This document shows, in pieces, positions 26,990 through 37,100 of a stretch of DNA of 64,000 bases. Position 1 is the first letter of the stretch. Each line of letters begins with the position of its first letter. The translations under genes and the position numbers were made by a program. Source of the DNA: JACVCS01 sp038328575 (GTDB taxonomy: Bacteria; Planctomycetota; Phycisphaerae; Phycisphaerales; UBA1924); assembly GCA_038328575.1 (NCBI GenBank), contig JBBQMD010000008.1:5357-69356 (forward strand), read 5' to 3'. The notes beneath the pieces are model-generated. The model was not told the origin of the DNA and did no database searches. It was given only the letters and a program-made list of their open reading frames with translations.

Positions 26990-28167
26990 GTCTTTACCTC
27001 CTGGAGCCGTCGGGCGATCATGTCGCGCATGGCGACGGCCAGCGAAGCGTAGAGGCGCGCCGGCCCGCCTAGCGGGTCGGGGATGTCGTGCCCCTCGCTG
27101 TCGAGCACTTGGGCCTTGTCCGCGACGCGCGGGTCGAGCTTGTTGACCTCGTCCAGATGAGCCCGGGTCATCGTGTAGATGGCGTCGGCCTCGCGCAGCA
27201 TCTCGGCGGTGACGGCGCGTGCGCCGCCGCTGGGCGGGCGGAACCCCAGCGACCGCAGCGCGGCGATCCCCTCCGGCGTCGGCGGGCTGTTCACCTCGGC
27301 GTGCAAACCCGCGGACGTCGCAATCAAAGGGAAGTCTGCGTTCAAAGCCTGGCCGCTGGCGGCCCACAACCCCGTCGCCAGCGCCTGCGCCATCGGGCTG
27401 CGGCAGGTGTTGCCGGTGCAGATAAACAACACCCGGCGTGTCAGCCGGCGCTGGACATACGCGCGATCAAAGACGCTCGCACGAACCAACTCCCATGAGC
27501 CGGAGCGATCAAGCCGGATGAGGGCCGAGGGGCGACCGAGGGATTGAGTGCTGGCTTCGATGGTGCGCTCGGGCTGTATGCCGGCCCGTGCCAGGAGCGC
27601 GGTTGCTTCTGCGAGGTCTGTCGCGCCGCGATCGTCCGTCGGGCCGAAGCGGATGCGCTCGGCCAGCACGGGCCAGGGCGCGCGATGTAACAGCTCGCTG
27701 AATACCCCGGATTCGGGGACGCGTGCGAAGAGCGATCGGGCGTCGTCAACCAACCCGGGCTCGATGCCCGCCGCGGCGCAGGCGGCGCGATCGTCGTCGG
27801 CGACAGGCAACATGAGCGTGAACGGCCCGGGCCAGAGCTTTGAAATTGCCCAGCGATGACGAGCGTTGAGGCTGGGCAGGGCGCGCAGGACGCGATCGGC
27901 GGCCGGCGCGTGCCAGGTAGATGGCCCCAAAACGCTGTTGGCTTCCATGGCGCGCCGCGCGGCCACGATGCGGGCAAGGCCGTCGGGCGAAGCACGGGTG
28001 GCCAGGGCGTAGATGGTGTCGGTGCCGATGGCGACCAGGCCCTGGGCGGCGGCGCCGACGAGCTCGTCAACCGCGACTCCTGAAACCGGGCGCGTCTCAA
28101 GAGGAGAGCGGGGATCATGGTTGACGAGGTTGACGCCGTCGACGCACATCGCTCTGCCAGTATCCAT
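26986..28167 (-). CDS. Fusion: Sua5/YrdC-like domain + low-molecular-weight (arginine-type) phosphatase
   Basis: Two domains in 393 residues. Residues about 28-235 resemble the Sua5/YrdC/YwlC threonylcarbamoyl-AMP synthase fold (AIGTDTIYALATRA, LWPGPFTLML, FARVPESGVF). The KxR motif and the SxN motif (in E. coli TSANLSG) are not conserved here, so this half may not be active. Residues about 243-393 are a low-molecular-weight phosphatase with the P-loop FICTGNTCRSPMA and the general acid in DIPDPLGG. The loop residue pattern C-T-G-N-T-C-R-S is that of YwlE, whose threonine favours phosphoarginine. rpiB follows with ATGA overlap. In Bacillus these functions are separate neighbouring genes. ATG 28167 is used; a second ATG six codons later is possible. 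Confidence 0.88.
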   Translation of the reverse strand: MDTGRAMCVDGVNLVNHDPRSPLETRPVSGVAVDELVGAAAQGLVAIGTDTIYALATRASPDGLARIVAARRAMEANSVLGPSTWHAPAADRVLRALPSLNARHRWAISKLWPGPFTLMLPVADDDRAACAAAGIEPGLVDDARSLFARVPESGVFSELLHRAPWPVLAERIRFGPTDDRGATDLAEATALLARAGIQPERTIEASTQSLGRPSALIRLDRSGSWELVRASVFDRAYVQRRLTRRVLFICTGNTCRSPMAQALATGLWAASGQALNADFPLIATSAGLHAEVNSPPTPEGIAALRSLGFRPPSGGARAVTAEMLREADAIYTMTRAHLDEVNKLDPRVADKAQVLDSEGHDIPDPLGGPARLYASLAVAMRDMIARRLQEVKT

Positions 28168-28225
28168 TTCCCGATTGGAAAGTTCAACTGAAACGCAACG
28201 GCAGCGGCAAGTTCGCCAAGAAAAC

Positions 28226-28253
28226 CTAAAAGTTCGTATTGTGTTTGTGTCAA
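28226..28253 (-). promoter_or_regulatory. Possible promoter of the fusion-rpiB operon
   Basis: On the minus strand a perfect TTGACA (28253-28248) is followed after 16 bases by TTTTAG (28231-28226), a weak -10. This lies in a notably AT-rich stretch about 60 bases before the ATG at 28167. The spacing is right but the -10 is poor. Confidence 0.35.
28238..28247 (+). promoter_or_regulatory. Shared intergenic sequence, copy B (core only)
   Basis: ATTGTGTTTG, the core of the 15-base sequence found at 14965 and 58235, lies about 195 bases before the second pseudopilin start and abuts the TTGACA of the divergent promoter candidate. It could be a site acting on either direction. Confidence 0.3.
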
Positions 28254-28432
28254 AGAAGGGTGATTTTGGAACTTTGCCACTGTGGCGAGATTAGACTTGG
28301 AACTCTGCAATCGCACGCTGAGTGGATCATCTGGGCATCCGTTTGCGAACAGAGATGTGCCGTCGGCCCGGTCGGGCCGGTCGGGGGGTGTGGTGCCCGC
28401 GGCGATTGCCAGCGATGCAGGGAGCCTGTCGA

Positions 28433-29533
28433 ATGCAGCAGACGCAGAAAAAGACGCACGCTGGCCGCGGATTCTCGATTGTCGAGCTGTTGGTGGTGAT
28501 CTTCATCATCGGGCTGGTGATTTCGATTCTGGTGCCCGCTATTGGCGGCGTGCGCCAGACCGCCAAGCGTGCCAGCACCAATGCGACGATGAAAGACCTT
28601 GCAACTGGCGCCAACATGTTCGCCACCGATCGCAAGGGTCAAACGCCCGGGTACTTCCCGCCGTCGATGATGGGCTCGAGGGACAACCGCGACACGCGCG
28701 GTTTCTCCGGAATGCAGAACCTGCTGCTAGATCTCTCCGGCGGCGTTGTGCTCAACCAAACCCCCGATGCGGGCAACGGCTCGGCGTGCGACGTCGTCGG
28801 CGGGCCGGTCGTCGTTGAAGTCGGCCCGAACACGGACACTGCGTTGAACGTGCGTGTGAACCTCGCCGCGATCGGCGCGCCGACAAAGGACCTGAGCAAG
28901 GGCACCGTCGTCAACGCGTATTACAACCCCGATCGCGGAGCGCTGGTCCGCCAATGCACCCCCGGACAGCGGGCGACGCCGAGCCCGATTGACCACCTCG
29001 CCATGCCGGAACTCGTTGATGCCTGGGGCAACCCCATTCTCGCCTGGTCGCGCGACGAGCGCGCAACACAAACGTTCGCGGCCATGGACAGCAACTCTGG
29101 CCCCGCGAGGTTCTACTGGGCGTCCAACGCCGGCATCCTCAAGGCTCAGACGCTGGGGCGCAGCGGGCGCGACCATTCAACCGCATCTAGCTCGCTGTAT
29201 AGCATGATTGGCGGGGGGTTCGCGAGCGCGAGCGCGCCTTTGCTGGTGGGCAATAGCGGGCAATCCGGGGTCATGGCAGCGCTGCTTGGCAATCAGGCCT
29301 TCCCGCTTCCGAAGGCCACACCCACTGGGCCCGACTTCCCAGCCCAGTCGCGCGGCGCGCTGGTTTTTCACTCCGCCGGGCAAGACGGCTGGTTCCTGGG
29401 CTCTGAAGATCGCGGCGGGCGCGCTGCCGCGGCGGCCGGACCCTCGGGTGCGGCGGGCTCACTGCTCAACTACACCGCGAACGTCGACTCGCTGGCCCTG
29501 TTTGACGATTTGCTGAATAGTGCGCTGAACTGA
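28433..29533 (+). CDS. Type II-like pseudopilin, second copy in window
   Basis: The 366 residues begin with a short basic leader ending at G13, then FSIVELLVVIFIIGLVISILVPA with F14 at +1 and E18 at +5: a canonical prepilin peptidase site and pilin helix. The large C-terminal part has ANMFATDRKGQTPGYF, PELVDAWGNPILAWSRD and a near-end GALVFHSAGQDGWFLG. The DAWGNP and SAGQDG pieces are typical of major pseudopilin GspG-like globular domains. ATG 28433 follows GGGAG. It is divergent from the Sua5-phosphatase fusion, and the gap between holds the AT-rich promoter region. comEC follows 108 bases downstream, suggestive of a DNA-uptake role but not proof. Confidence 0.83.
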   Translation: MQQTQKKTHAGRGFSIVELLVVIFIIGLVISILVPAIGGVRQTAKRASTNATMKDLATGANMFATDRKGQTPGYFPPSMMGSRDNRDTRGFSGMQNLLLDLSGGVVLNQTPDAGNGSACDVVGGPVVVEVGPNTDTALNVRVNLAAIGAPTKDLSKGTVVNAYYNPDRGALVRQCTPGQRATPSPIDHLAMPELVDAWGNPILAWSRDERATQTFAAMDSNSGPARFYWASNAGILKAQTLGRSGRDHSTASSSLYSMIGGGFASASAPLLVGNSGQSGVMAALLGNQAFPLPKATPTGPDFPAQSRGALVFHSAGQDGWFLGSEDRGGRAAAAAGPSGAAGSLLNYTANVDSLALFDDLLNSALN

Positions 29534-29641
29534 GAGGCGACCCCGCCACCCACAGCGTGTGAAGCGATCCCTCGAACCACTTGACAGGGACCGCTTCGGC
29601 TGTCATCGTCGTCGGGCGTGTCCCCGACGGAATCATCCAGC

Positions 29642-31993
29642 ATGTCGCACGCCTTCCCCGCGACGCCCGCGCGCCGGGGTGTGTGGGCATTGCTGGCGAT
29701 TGTGCTGGGCGTGCTCGCGGCCCGCTGGATGAGCGATGTGAGCGCGGGCGGTGAAGCGGTGTCGCCAGCCGCGTGCTTTGGGCTCGTGTGCTTACTGAGC
29801 GCGATCGGAGCGCTGCTGCCATGGCGCGGGGCCGTCGGCGTTCTTTGGCTCGCGGCGTTCTTCGTCGGCGCTGGCGCTTGGTCGCTGCGGATCGACCACG
29901 CGCCTTCAGACCCGCTCCGCGAGTTACTGGCGAGCAGAACCCGCGAAGCGACAACCAGGAGCGATGCGCGTTCGGCAGACAATGCGGGCGCGATCCCGAT
30001 CACACTGGTGGGCGTGCTGCGAGCCGACCCGCGTGTGTACGCGTCGCCCGAGTCATGGTCCGACGTCGCGTGGTCTCCCGGGGTCTTCACGCGACTGGAG
30101 GTGCGCGTGCGCCGCGCGAGCGACCCCGGCGCGACGCAGCGCGAGATGGTCTTAAGCGCCGGCACCGTCAGCGTCGTGATGCAGGGGTCGTGGCGCGCCG
30201 CGCGCGCCGGCGAGCTGGTGCGTGTGACCGGCGAGCTGCGTCCGCATCCCGGCCCGCGGCTTGCAGGCGATACAGACTATCGCCCGCGCCACGCGCAAGC
30301 GGACGAGCTCGGGGTCGTGCTCGGCTCGTCGTGCGAGACGATCAGCGCGGGCAGCGACGACGCTGATCACGAACACATGTCTGAGCGGATAGAGCGTGCG
30401 TGGCTCGCGGGGCTCGGTGCGCTAAGACGCGGGGCCCACGCCGGGATGATGCTCGACGCCCAGACAGGAGCGTTGCACGCACAACACGACAGCGCGGCCG
30501 GCGCGCGGGCGCTCATCGCCGCGATGCTCCTAGGCGACGAGAGCGCGGCGCTGGCGCCGATCAACGAATCCTTCGCGCGCCTGGGGCTGATTCACGCCCT
30601 CTCGATCAGCGGGTTTCATCTGGCGCTGCTGGCCGGGCTGACGCTGCTGGTCTTGCGACTGATCGCAGATTTCGGGCGGTGGGAGTACGCGATCGTCGGC
30701 GCGGTCGTTGCAACGTACGTGCTCATCGTGCCCGCTGACGCACCGGTCGTGCGCAGCGCCGCGATGATCGGCGCGTTCCTGCTGGCCTCGGCGCTCGGGC
30801 GGGCGCACGATGGCGTCAACACGCTGGCGTGGATCGCCTGCGGCCTGCTGCTGGCGCGCCCGGCGGATCTGCTTTCGCCGGGCTTTCAACTCAGCGTCGG
30901 CGTGACCGCGGCTTTGCTCTGGCTCTCGCCTTGGGCTCAGCGCATGATCGCAGAGCCGGAGCTCGCGGGTGTCCGGCGCTCGCCCCTGCAGCGCGCCGGG
31001 CTGTGGCTGAAGGGTGCCGCGATTTCCGCAGTGAGCACGGCGCTGGTCGCGTGGCTCGTGAGCGCGCCGACAGTGATTGATCACACGGGCATGACCGGCC
31101 CGATGGGCTTTGTCTCCAGTCTGGTGGCGTTGCCCCTGCTGACGCTGACGCTGGTCTGCTCGTATCTGGCGCTGGGCGCGGGCGTGGTGTCGGCGGGCCT
31201 GACGGCGCTCGTGCCAGCATCAGCCGCTTCCGTGGTTAGCGCGCCAGCGTCGCTGCTTTGGTCGCTCACGGAGTGGCTCGCAAGCCGGAGTCTGGACGTC
31301 GCAGCGATGCTCGATCAAGTGCCGGGCGGCACGGTGAACTGGCCGCCGGCGCCGACGTGGTGGACGATCCTGGCGACCGTGAGCGTGTGCGCCGTGTTTC
31401 GTTGGGGGCGGAGCAAGCCGCTGCTGCCAGCGATCGGGCTTGGCATCAGCGTTCTGTATATCGCGCTGGCGGTGTGGTGGCCCGGGCTGGTGCGTGATGA
31501 TCGCGCCGGGCGTGTGATCGCGATTGATGTCGGGCGCGGGCGGTGCGTGGTGATCCGCGGGGATCGCACGGGCGTCGTGGTGGTGGACGCTGGGAGCACC
31601 TCGCCTTCAACGTCCAGCGCGATCCCCAGGTTGGCTTGGAGCGCGACACGAATCCTCGGCGCCCGCGAGGCTACGACGTTGATCCTCACGCGCGCTAGCG
31701 CCGATCGTGCCAGCGCGGCCGTGCGTGTTGCGAGCAGGCTCGGCGTGAATCAGGTGATGGTCGGCCAGTCGTTCCTTGACGTCAGCGCCGCGCGGCCGAT
31801 TGGCGCGCCGGCGCGGGTGCTTCGTGAGTTTGAGCAGGCCAGCGTTCGCGTCAGCGCGATGCGGCCGGGCGACACACTCGTGGTGGACGATCTGCGGGTC
31901 GTGTGCGTTGAGGGCGAAGCAGGGGAGATCGGCGTGGAGGTGTTCGCGGGCGGGCAAGAGATCTGGCGAAGCGAGCTGGTAAGACACAAGTGA
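29642..31993 (+). CDS. comEC: ComEC/Rec2-family DNA channel protein with degenerate C-terminal domain
   Basis: Inner-membrane channel thought to pass single-stranded DNA during natural transformation. About 783 residues: two or three N-terminal helices, an extracytoplasmic OB-like segment (about 120-225, VRVTGELRPHPGPR), and the ComEC core helices. These have the signature MLLGDESAALAPINESFARLGLIHALSISGFH and LLLARPADLLSPGFQLS. The C-terminal metallo-beta-lactamase-like domain keeps its entry strand (IDVGRGRCVVI, VVVDAG), but the metal motif has changed: LTRASADR replaces LTHxDxDH, losing both histidines. ATG 29642 is used; an in-frame GTG at 29618 is possible. The gene ends one base before the stop of the converging gene. 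Confidence 0.85.
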   Translation: MSHAFPATPARRGVWALLAIVLGVLAARWMSDVSAGGEAVSPAACFGLVCLLSAIGALLPWRGAVGVLWLAAFFVGAGAWSLRIDHAPSDPLRELLASRTREATTRSDARSADNAGAIPITLVGVLRADPRVYASPESWSDVAWSPGVFTRLEVRVRRASDPGATQREMVLSAGTVSVVMQGSWRAARAGELVRVTGELRPHPGPRLAGDTDYRPRHAQADELGVVLGSSCETISAGSDDADHEHMSERIERAWLAGLGALRRGAHAGMMLDAQTGALHAQHDSAAGARALIAAMLLGDESAALAPINESFARLGLIHALSISGFHLALLAGLTLLVLRLIADFGRWEYAIVGAVVATYVLIVPADAPVVRSAAMIGAFLLASALGRAHDGVNTLAWIACGLLLARPADLLSPGFQLSVGVTAALLWLSPWAQRMIAEPELAGVRRSPLQRAGLWLKGAAISAVSTALVAWLVSAPTVIDHTGMTGPMGFVSSLVALPLLTLTLVCSYLALGAGVVSAGLTALVPASAASVVSAPASLLWSLTEWLASRSLDVAAMLDQVPGGTVNWPPAPTWWTILATVSVCAVFRWGRSKPLLPAIGLGISVLYIALAVWWPGLVRDDRAGRVIAIDVGRGRCVVIRGDRTGVVVVDAGSTSPSTSSAIPRLAWSATRILGAREATTLILTRASADRASAAVRVASRLGVNQVMVGQSFLDVSAARPIGAPARVLREFEQASVRVSAMRPGDTLVVDDLRVVCVEGEAGEIGVEVFAGGQEIWRSELVRHK

Positions 31994-31994
31994 C

Positions 31995-34121
31995 CTATTG
32001 CCCGGCATACTCGCGCGCGATTGCTTCGAGCTCTTTGCGAACGTTCGCGTCGGTTGTCGTTGGGATGAGCGTCTGCAAATACGCGGCCGCGGCGGGCCGC
32101 CCGCGGCGCATCGCAATGAGTTCCGCCCCAGCCTTTGCGTCGCTGGCCAGCATCGTCGGGCGCGGGTGGGCGGTGAGGACGTCGAGCTGCGTGTCGGCGA
32201 GCTTGGTACGGAGCGGCAGCAGCGCCTGCCAGAGCACATCGAGCGCGCGGTCGTCATCATTGCGCGCGCTCTTCGGGTCGATCGTTCGCGGGAAAAGGGC
32301 CGCGATGAGGTCGGTGTCGCCGACGCGATTGGCCGCCAGGAGGATGGTGGTCGATACGCCGGGCGTCAGAGCGTCGGGATGCTCGTTCATCACGGCGTGC
32401 GCGAGCTTGCACACACCGTCGTCGCGGCCGAGCATCACCAGACCGTTGATCGCCTCGGCGTAGCGAGACGCTTTGAGATCCGCCGCGACGAGCGCTTGCA
32501 CGTCCTCCCCCTTCAAGGGCAGCGGCGCGTTTGAACGAGCCATCGCCGGCGCGCCGGGGCGCGCGAGCGTGATGAGCGGGTCGCCCAGGATGGTGACGCG
32601 CCACGGTGGCGCGTCAAAGTGACGGGCCGCGAGGCCCAGGGGCACGCCCGCGCTGAGGCGCTTGGCGACTTCCGGCGTGGGGACGAACGCGCTGAGGAAC
32701 GGCTCGTGTACCGACCCGACGTACGCGTACGCCCCGCGCTCCAGCCAGCGCCCCGCGATCGTCCAGCGATTGCCCGGGCGCTGCGCGGACCAGGAGTGAA
32801 TCATGTGTACGAGCAGCGGGCGGCGCGCAAAGGGGATGTCGCCCGGCGCGCCGAGCGCGCCCTCCAGATCAAACGAATAGAGCAGCCCGCTGGAGTTCAT
32901 CAGCACCAAGTCCGCATCCAGCGGCAGGCGCGCTGCGCTGCGCCACGCGTCAAGCGTGCGCTTGGCGCCGCCAGCGAGCGTGACGCTCCAACCCGCGTTG
33001 CGCAGCACTTTGGCACCGTCGCTGGCGGAGTAGGTGTTCCAGGGCGGGCCGGAGCCGTAGGACTCAAAGAGCCACGCCGACTTGGCGCGACGCGGCAGGA
33101 AGATCGCGCTCATCGCGCGCTCGGCGCTCTGGGCCAGCGAGCCGGTGAGCTGGCCAACGCAGGCGAAGGTGCGCCCGGCGCGCGGGCCGCGCAGCTCGCG
33201 CCCGAGCAAGTCAGTGAGCGCGAGCGCCTCGCCGGGCTTGGGCTTCAGCTGTTGCGGGATGCGCAGGTCGGTGATGTCGGCCTGCGTGAGCGACACGCTC
33301 GTCGAGGTGTTTGAGCACAGCGTGATCGCGATGTCCGGCAGCGGGCGATCGTTCCAGGTCTCGCTATTCCCCGCGGCCTTGGCGCTGGCCAGCACGCTTG
33401 CCTGCAACGTGCGGACCTCGTCAACCGTGAGCGCGCCGTCTGGGCGCATCGGGATCGACGCGCTGATCGGCGTTTGGCCGTGAGCCGAAGCCAGAGCGAG
33501 CGCTCCGGGCCAGGCGACGTCCGTCGGGTCATACACCACCACGCCCAGTGCGCCAGCCGGAAGAGCAGGAGGCGCGGGCGCTGGCGGTGTACCGGCCTTG
33601 ACGTCGCTCGAGATCGCGCGCGCTGCGACTTCGCGAACGCGCGCGTCAATCGTCTGCGTGTCCCATGCAACCGCCTTCGCACCCGTCGCGAAGCGAACGA
33701 CGGACGTGGGCTCGAAAGCGCGCACGAATCGCCCGATGGCGTCCGCGGCCTGCGAGCTGCCGTCATCGATCAGCACCGGGAAGATGAGCTGTGCGCGCCA
33801 CGCTTCGATCGCGGCGCAGTACGAGTGAGCGTCGCGGACGACGACGACAATCGGAAGCACCGGACGCGCGTGCGTGATCGAGCGCACGCGGTCGCCCAGC
33901 GATCTGACCGTCAGGTCGGCGCGAGTCTGGGTGCTGGCGACGGGGACCGCGGCTTGCGACTGAGCCCGCGCTGAAAGCGAGCACGCGATCAGCACACACG
34001 CGGACACGCGCGAGATCGTGCGAGAGAACGATGTGCCTCGCGTGCTTCGCGACGGTGCGTTCGGAGCGTTGGGAGCGTTGGGTTCGTTCAGAGCGTTTAC
34101 GGCGTTGACGGCGGCGTTCAT
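31995..34121 (-). CDS. Large secreted protein, TIGR03790-like
   Basis: The 708 residues start with an Asn/Ala/Pro repeat (NAPNAPNAPS), then a signal peptide (SRVSACVLIACSLSARA). The central part resembles the planctomycete TIGR03790-type or C25-like family: LVLMNSSGLLYSF and GAYAYVGSVHEPFLSAFVP lead to PWRVTILGDPLITL, the usual closing GDP motif. The C-terminal 150 residues look like helical repeats (EAINGLVMLGRDDGVCKLAHAV). I see no intact His-Cys protease dyad to claim activity. Family placement is from memory of the motif pattern, so it is moderate. It lies downstream of hrpA on the same strand with 28 bases between them. Confidence 0.65.
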   Translation of the reverse strand: MNAAVNAVNALNEPNAPNAPNAPSRSTRGTSFSRTISRVSACVLIACSLSARAQSQAAVPVASTQTRADLTVRSLGDRVRSITHARPVLPIVVVVRDAHSYCAAIEAWRAQLIFPVLIDDGSSQAADAIGRFVRAFEPTSVVRFATGAKAVAWDTQTIDARVREVAARAISSDVKAGTPPAPAPPALPAGALGVVVYDPTDVAWPGALALASAHGQTPISASIPMRPDGALTVDEVRTLQASVLASAKAAGNSETWNDRPLPDIAITLCSNTSTSVSLTQADITDLRIPQQLKPKPGEALALTDLLGRELRGPRAGRTFACVGQLTGSLAQSAERAMSAIFLPRRAKSAWLFESYGSGPPWNTYSASDGAKVLRNAGWSVTLAGGAKRTLDAWRSAARLPLDADLVLMNSSGLLYSFDLEGALGAPGDIPFARRPLLVHMIHSWSAQRPGNRWTIAGRWLERGAYAYVGSVHEPFLSAFVPTPEVAKRLSAGVPLGLAARHFDAPPWRVTILGDPLITLARPGAPAMARSNAPLPLKGEDVQALVAADLKASRYAEAINGLVMLGRDDGVCKLAHAVMNEHPDALTPGVSTTILLAANRVGDTDLIAALFPRTIDPKSARNDDDRALDVLWQALLPLRTKLADTQLDVLTAHPRPTMLASDAKAGAELIAMRRGRPAAAAYLQTLIPTTTDANVRKELEAIAREYAGQ

Positions 34122-34149
34122 GCCCGAAGAATAGAGCCCGTCAAGAGCC

Positions 34150-37100
34150 CTACCGGCCGGTGAGTTTCGACCAGCGTTCGTCCAATCCCCGAGGTGTCGC
34201 GTGCAGCAGCGATGCGACGGGCATCGCTAGCTCCTGGGCAAAGAGCGAGACGCGATACTCGTGCAGCAGCCAGCGGTACTCGCGCAGGTCCGGCCAGCGC
34301 GGGTCGTCAGGGCTCATCGAATCCGCGACCGCGGAAGTGAGTGATTCGCGCGTGCGAACATCGGCCGCGAGGCGCCGGTCTCTCTCGACTTGCGGATTTC
34401 CGCCGAGCCGAGCGCGGGCGAGTCGCCGGTCCAGCGCCCGCAGGTAGCGCGGGTACTGACTAAACCAGCGCAGGGGCGTTTTCACCAGAAAGCCCTCGCG
34501 AATCAGGGCCAGCAGTTGGCTCATCGCGTCGTCGCGAACCGGCGCCAGGAACGCCTCCTCCATCGTGCTCAGCGTCATCGCGACGCGCTGGCGCTCGGTG
34601 AGCACCTCGTTGAAGAGCTCCGCAGTGACCTTGATCTGGTCGTCGATCCACGGCTCCGCGGGCTTGAGCCGCCGCCGAAACTCCGCCTGCGCCCGCACCA
34701 TCGCGCCGTCGCGAACAAACGTCAGCTCGCAGGCGCGCTCCGCGATCGCGTCGCGAAGTTGCTCCGGCGTGCCCAATGGCGAGTGCAGCAGCGAGAGTTG
34801 CCCGAAGCCCTTGATCGACGAGAGATACTTGCGAAGCTCTTGCGCAATCGCCAGCCGAAACAAGCGCACCTGCCCAAGCCGATGCGCCTCAAGCGCTTCA
34901 GCGCGGCTCGCGAGCAAGCGCAGGGATGCGCCGCCGCCGGCCTCGGCCCAGATCGCCGGATAGGCCGAGACGCATACGCCGCCCTCGAGCGTGAGCTCGA
35001 CGCGCTCGGGTAGATCACCAAACGTCCAATCTGTGAGCCCGTCGATCTGGTACTCCGGCGCCGGCGTTGACTCGATCGCCCGCGCGAGCTTGCGGTGCAG
35101 ATGCGTGCGCAGCTCGCCGACATCGCGTCCCTGCGCCAGCGCCCGCCCGGCGCGATCCTCCACGAGGTAGTTCATGCGCAGATGCGGCTCGAGCGTTGCA
35201 GCACCAATGTCCTGCGGATAGACCTCGGTGAGCGCCATCTCGCTGAGGCGCTGCGAGAGCGCATCGATGAGCGGGCGCGACGGCTGCCACAATCGCTGCG
35301 GACCCAACACGATCTCGCGCGCCACCGGCTCAACCGGGCTGAACGCGGCCCGCAATCGCTTGGGCAACGAGCGGATCAGCAGCTCGACCTTCTCCACCAG
35401 CAACCCCGGAACAAGCCATTGCCCGGGCCGATCGTCGAGGCTCGGCAGATCGTCGATGGAGAGCACACTGGTGACGCCGTCGTCGTCGGCGCCGGGGTTG
35501 TAGAGGTATCGCAGCGAGCTGGTGTGTGAGCCGAGCTCGATAGCGTCCGGGTAGAGTGTGTCAAGGTCGAGCTCTTCTGGGAGGGCCACGACATCGCTGC
35601 GCCGCATGAACAGCAGTCGCGGAGACTCTGCCTCGGCCTCAAAGCGCCACTTCTCGAACGCCGCGCCGCTGTGAATGTCTTGCGGCACGCGATCGTCAAA
35701 GAACGCAAAGCGACGGCTCGTGTCCGCCAGGATGTCGAGCCGGCGCAGCTTGTGCTGGAGCTGGCGAGCTTCCTGCACGAGTGCTTGGTTGTGCGCCATG
35801 AACTCGGCGCGCGTCGGCAATAGCCCCTCGACTAGCGCGTGCTGGATGAAGATCTCGCGGCTCAGCTTCGGATCGATCGCGCCGAAATGCACGCGCCGCT
35901 TCTCCACCAGCACCAGCCCCAGCAAAGACACGCGCTCGTACGCCATCACACGCGCCCCGCGCTCGTCATAGTGCGGCTCAAGGTGCGAGCGCTTTAGCAG
36001 GTGCGCCCCTGCCTGCTCGATCCACTCCGGCTTCACGCGCGCCACCGCCCGCGCGTAGAGCTTCGTGGTGCGGACCAGTTCGCCCGCGACGAGCCAGTCC
36101 GGGTTGGCCTTGAAGAGGCCCGAGCCGGGGAAGATCGCGAACTTCACGCTTCGCGCGCCGTCGTACTCAAAGCCGCCGGATTCTTTACCGCGCTTACCGA
36201 CGTTGCTGATGAGCCCTGTCAGCATCGCACGATGGATCGCCTCGTAGAGCGGTGAAATCGGCACGCTCAGCGGCTTCTCCTCGCGCGACGTGCCGGGGAT
36301 CGGCGCACCATGCAGCTCGCGTCGCTGCGTCTGGCGCGGCAGGAGCTGATCGCGGCGCGCGTGCCGTCGCTGCTCCTCGCGCCGCGCGTCGTGCCCCTGC
36401 CCCGGCGCCTGCCCGTTTGTCCCCGCGCCGGCGAGGTCCACGCTCCCGCCCGGAAGCTCGCTGATCATCTCCAGCAGTTGGCGATGCACGTCTTCCCACT
36501 CGCGCAGACGCACGAACGACAGATACTCCGCACGGCAGAGCTTTCGCAATCGCGACGAGGTGAGCCGCGCCGATTGATCCTTGTAGTACCACCAGAGCTT
36601 GAGAAGGCTGACAAAGTCGCTCAACTCATCGCGGAAGCGTCGGTGCATCGCGTCGGCCTTCTGCTGCTCCGCGATCGGGCGCTCGCGCGGATCGATGACG
36701 CTCATCGCGGCCACGATGATTAACACTTCCTCCAGCGCCCCCACCATCGCGCGAGTCTCGCGATCGACGCTTGTGAGCGCCGCAGGCGCGGGCGCGGGGC
36801 TGGAGCGCACACCGGCAGACGCGCGCCCGCGCCGACCAGCCTGAGTCGGCGCGTTCGGCGGGCGCCTTCGCGCCGTGGCCGCGAGCAGCTCGTTCTCGCG
36901 AGCCGCGAGGATGATCCGCGCGACCGTCGGCTCGACGGGCAGGCGTGCCATCAGCACGCCCATCGGCGTCAGCTCGCCAGATTCGTCAACCGCCTGAAGA
37001 TGCCGCAGCGTCTCGTACGCGTCGGCGATCATCCGCTCGTCCGGCGGCTCGACAAACGGGAACGTCGCCGGGTCGCCCAAACGCAGGGCCTTCATCTGCA

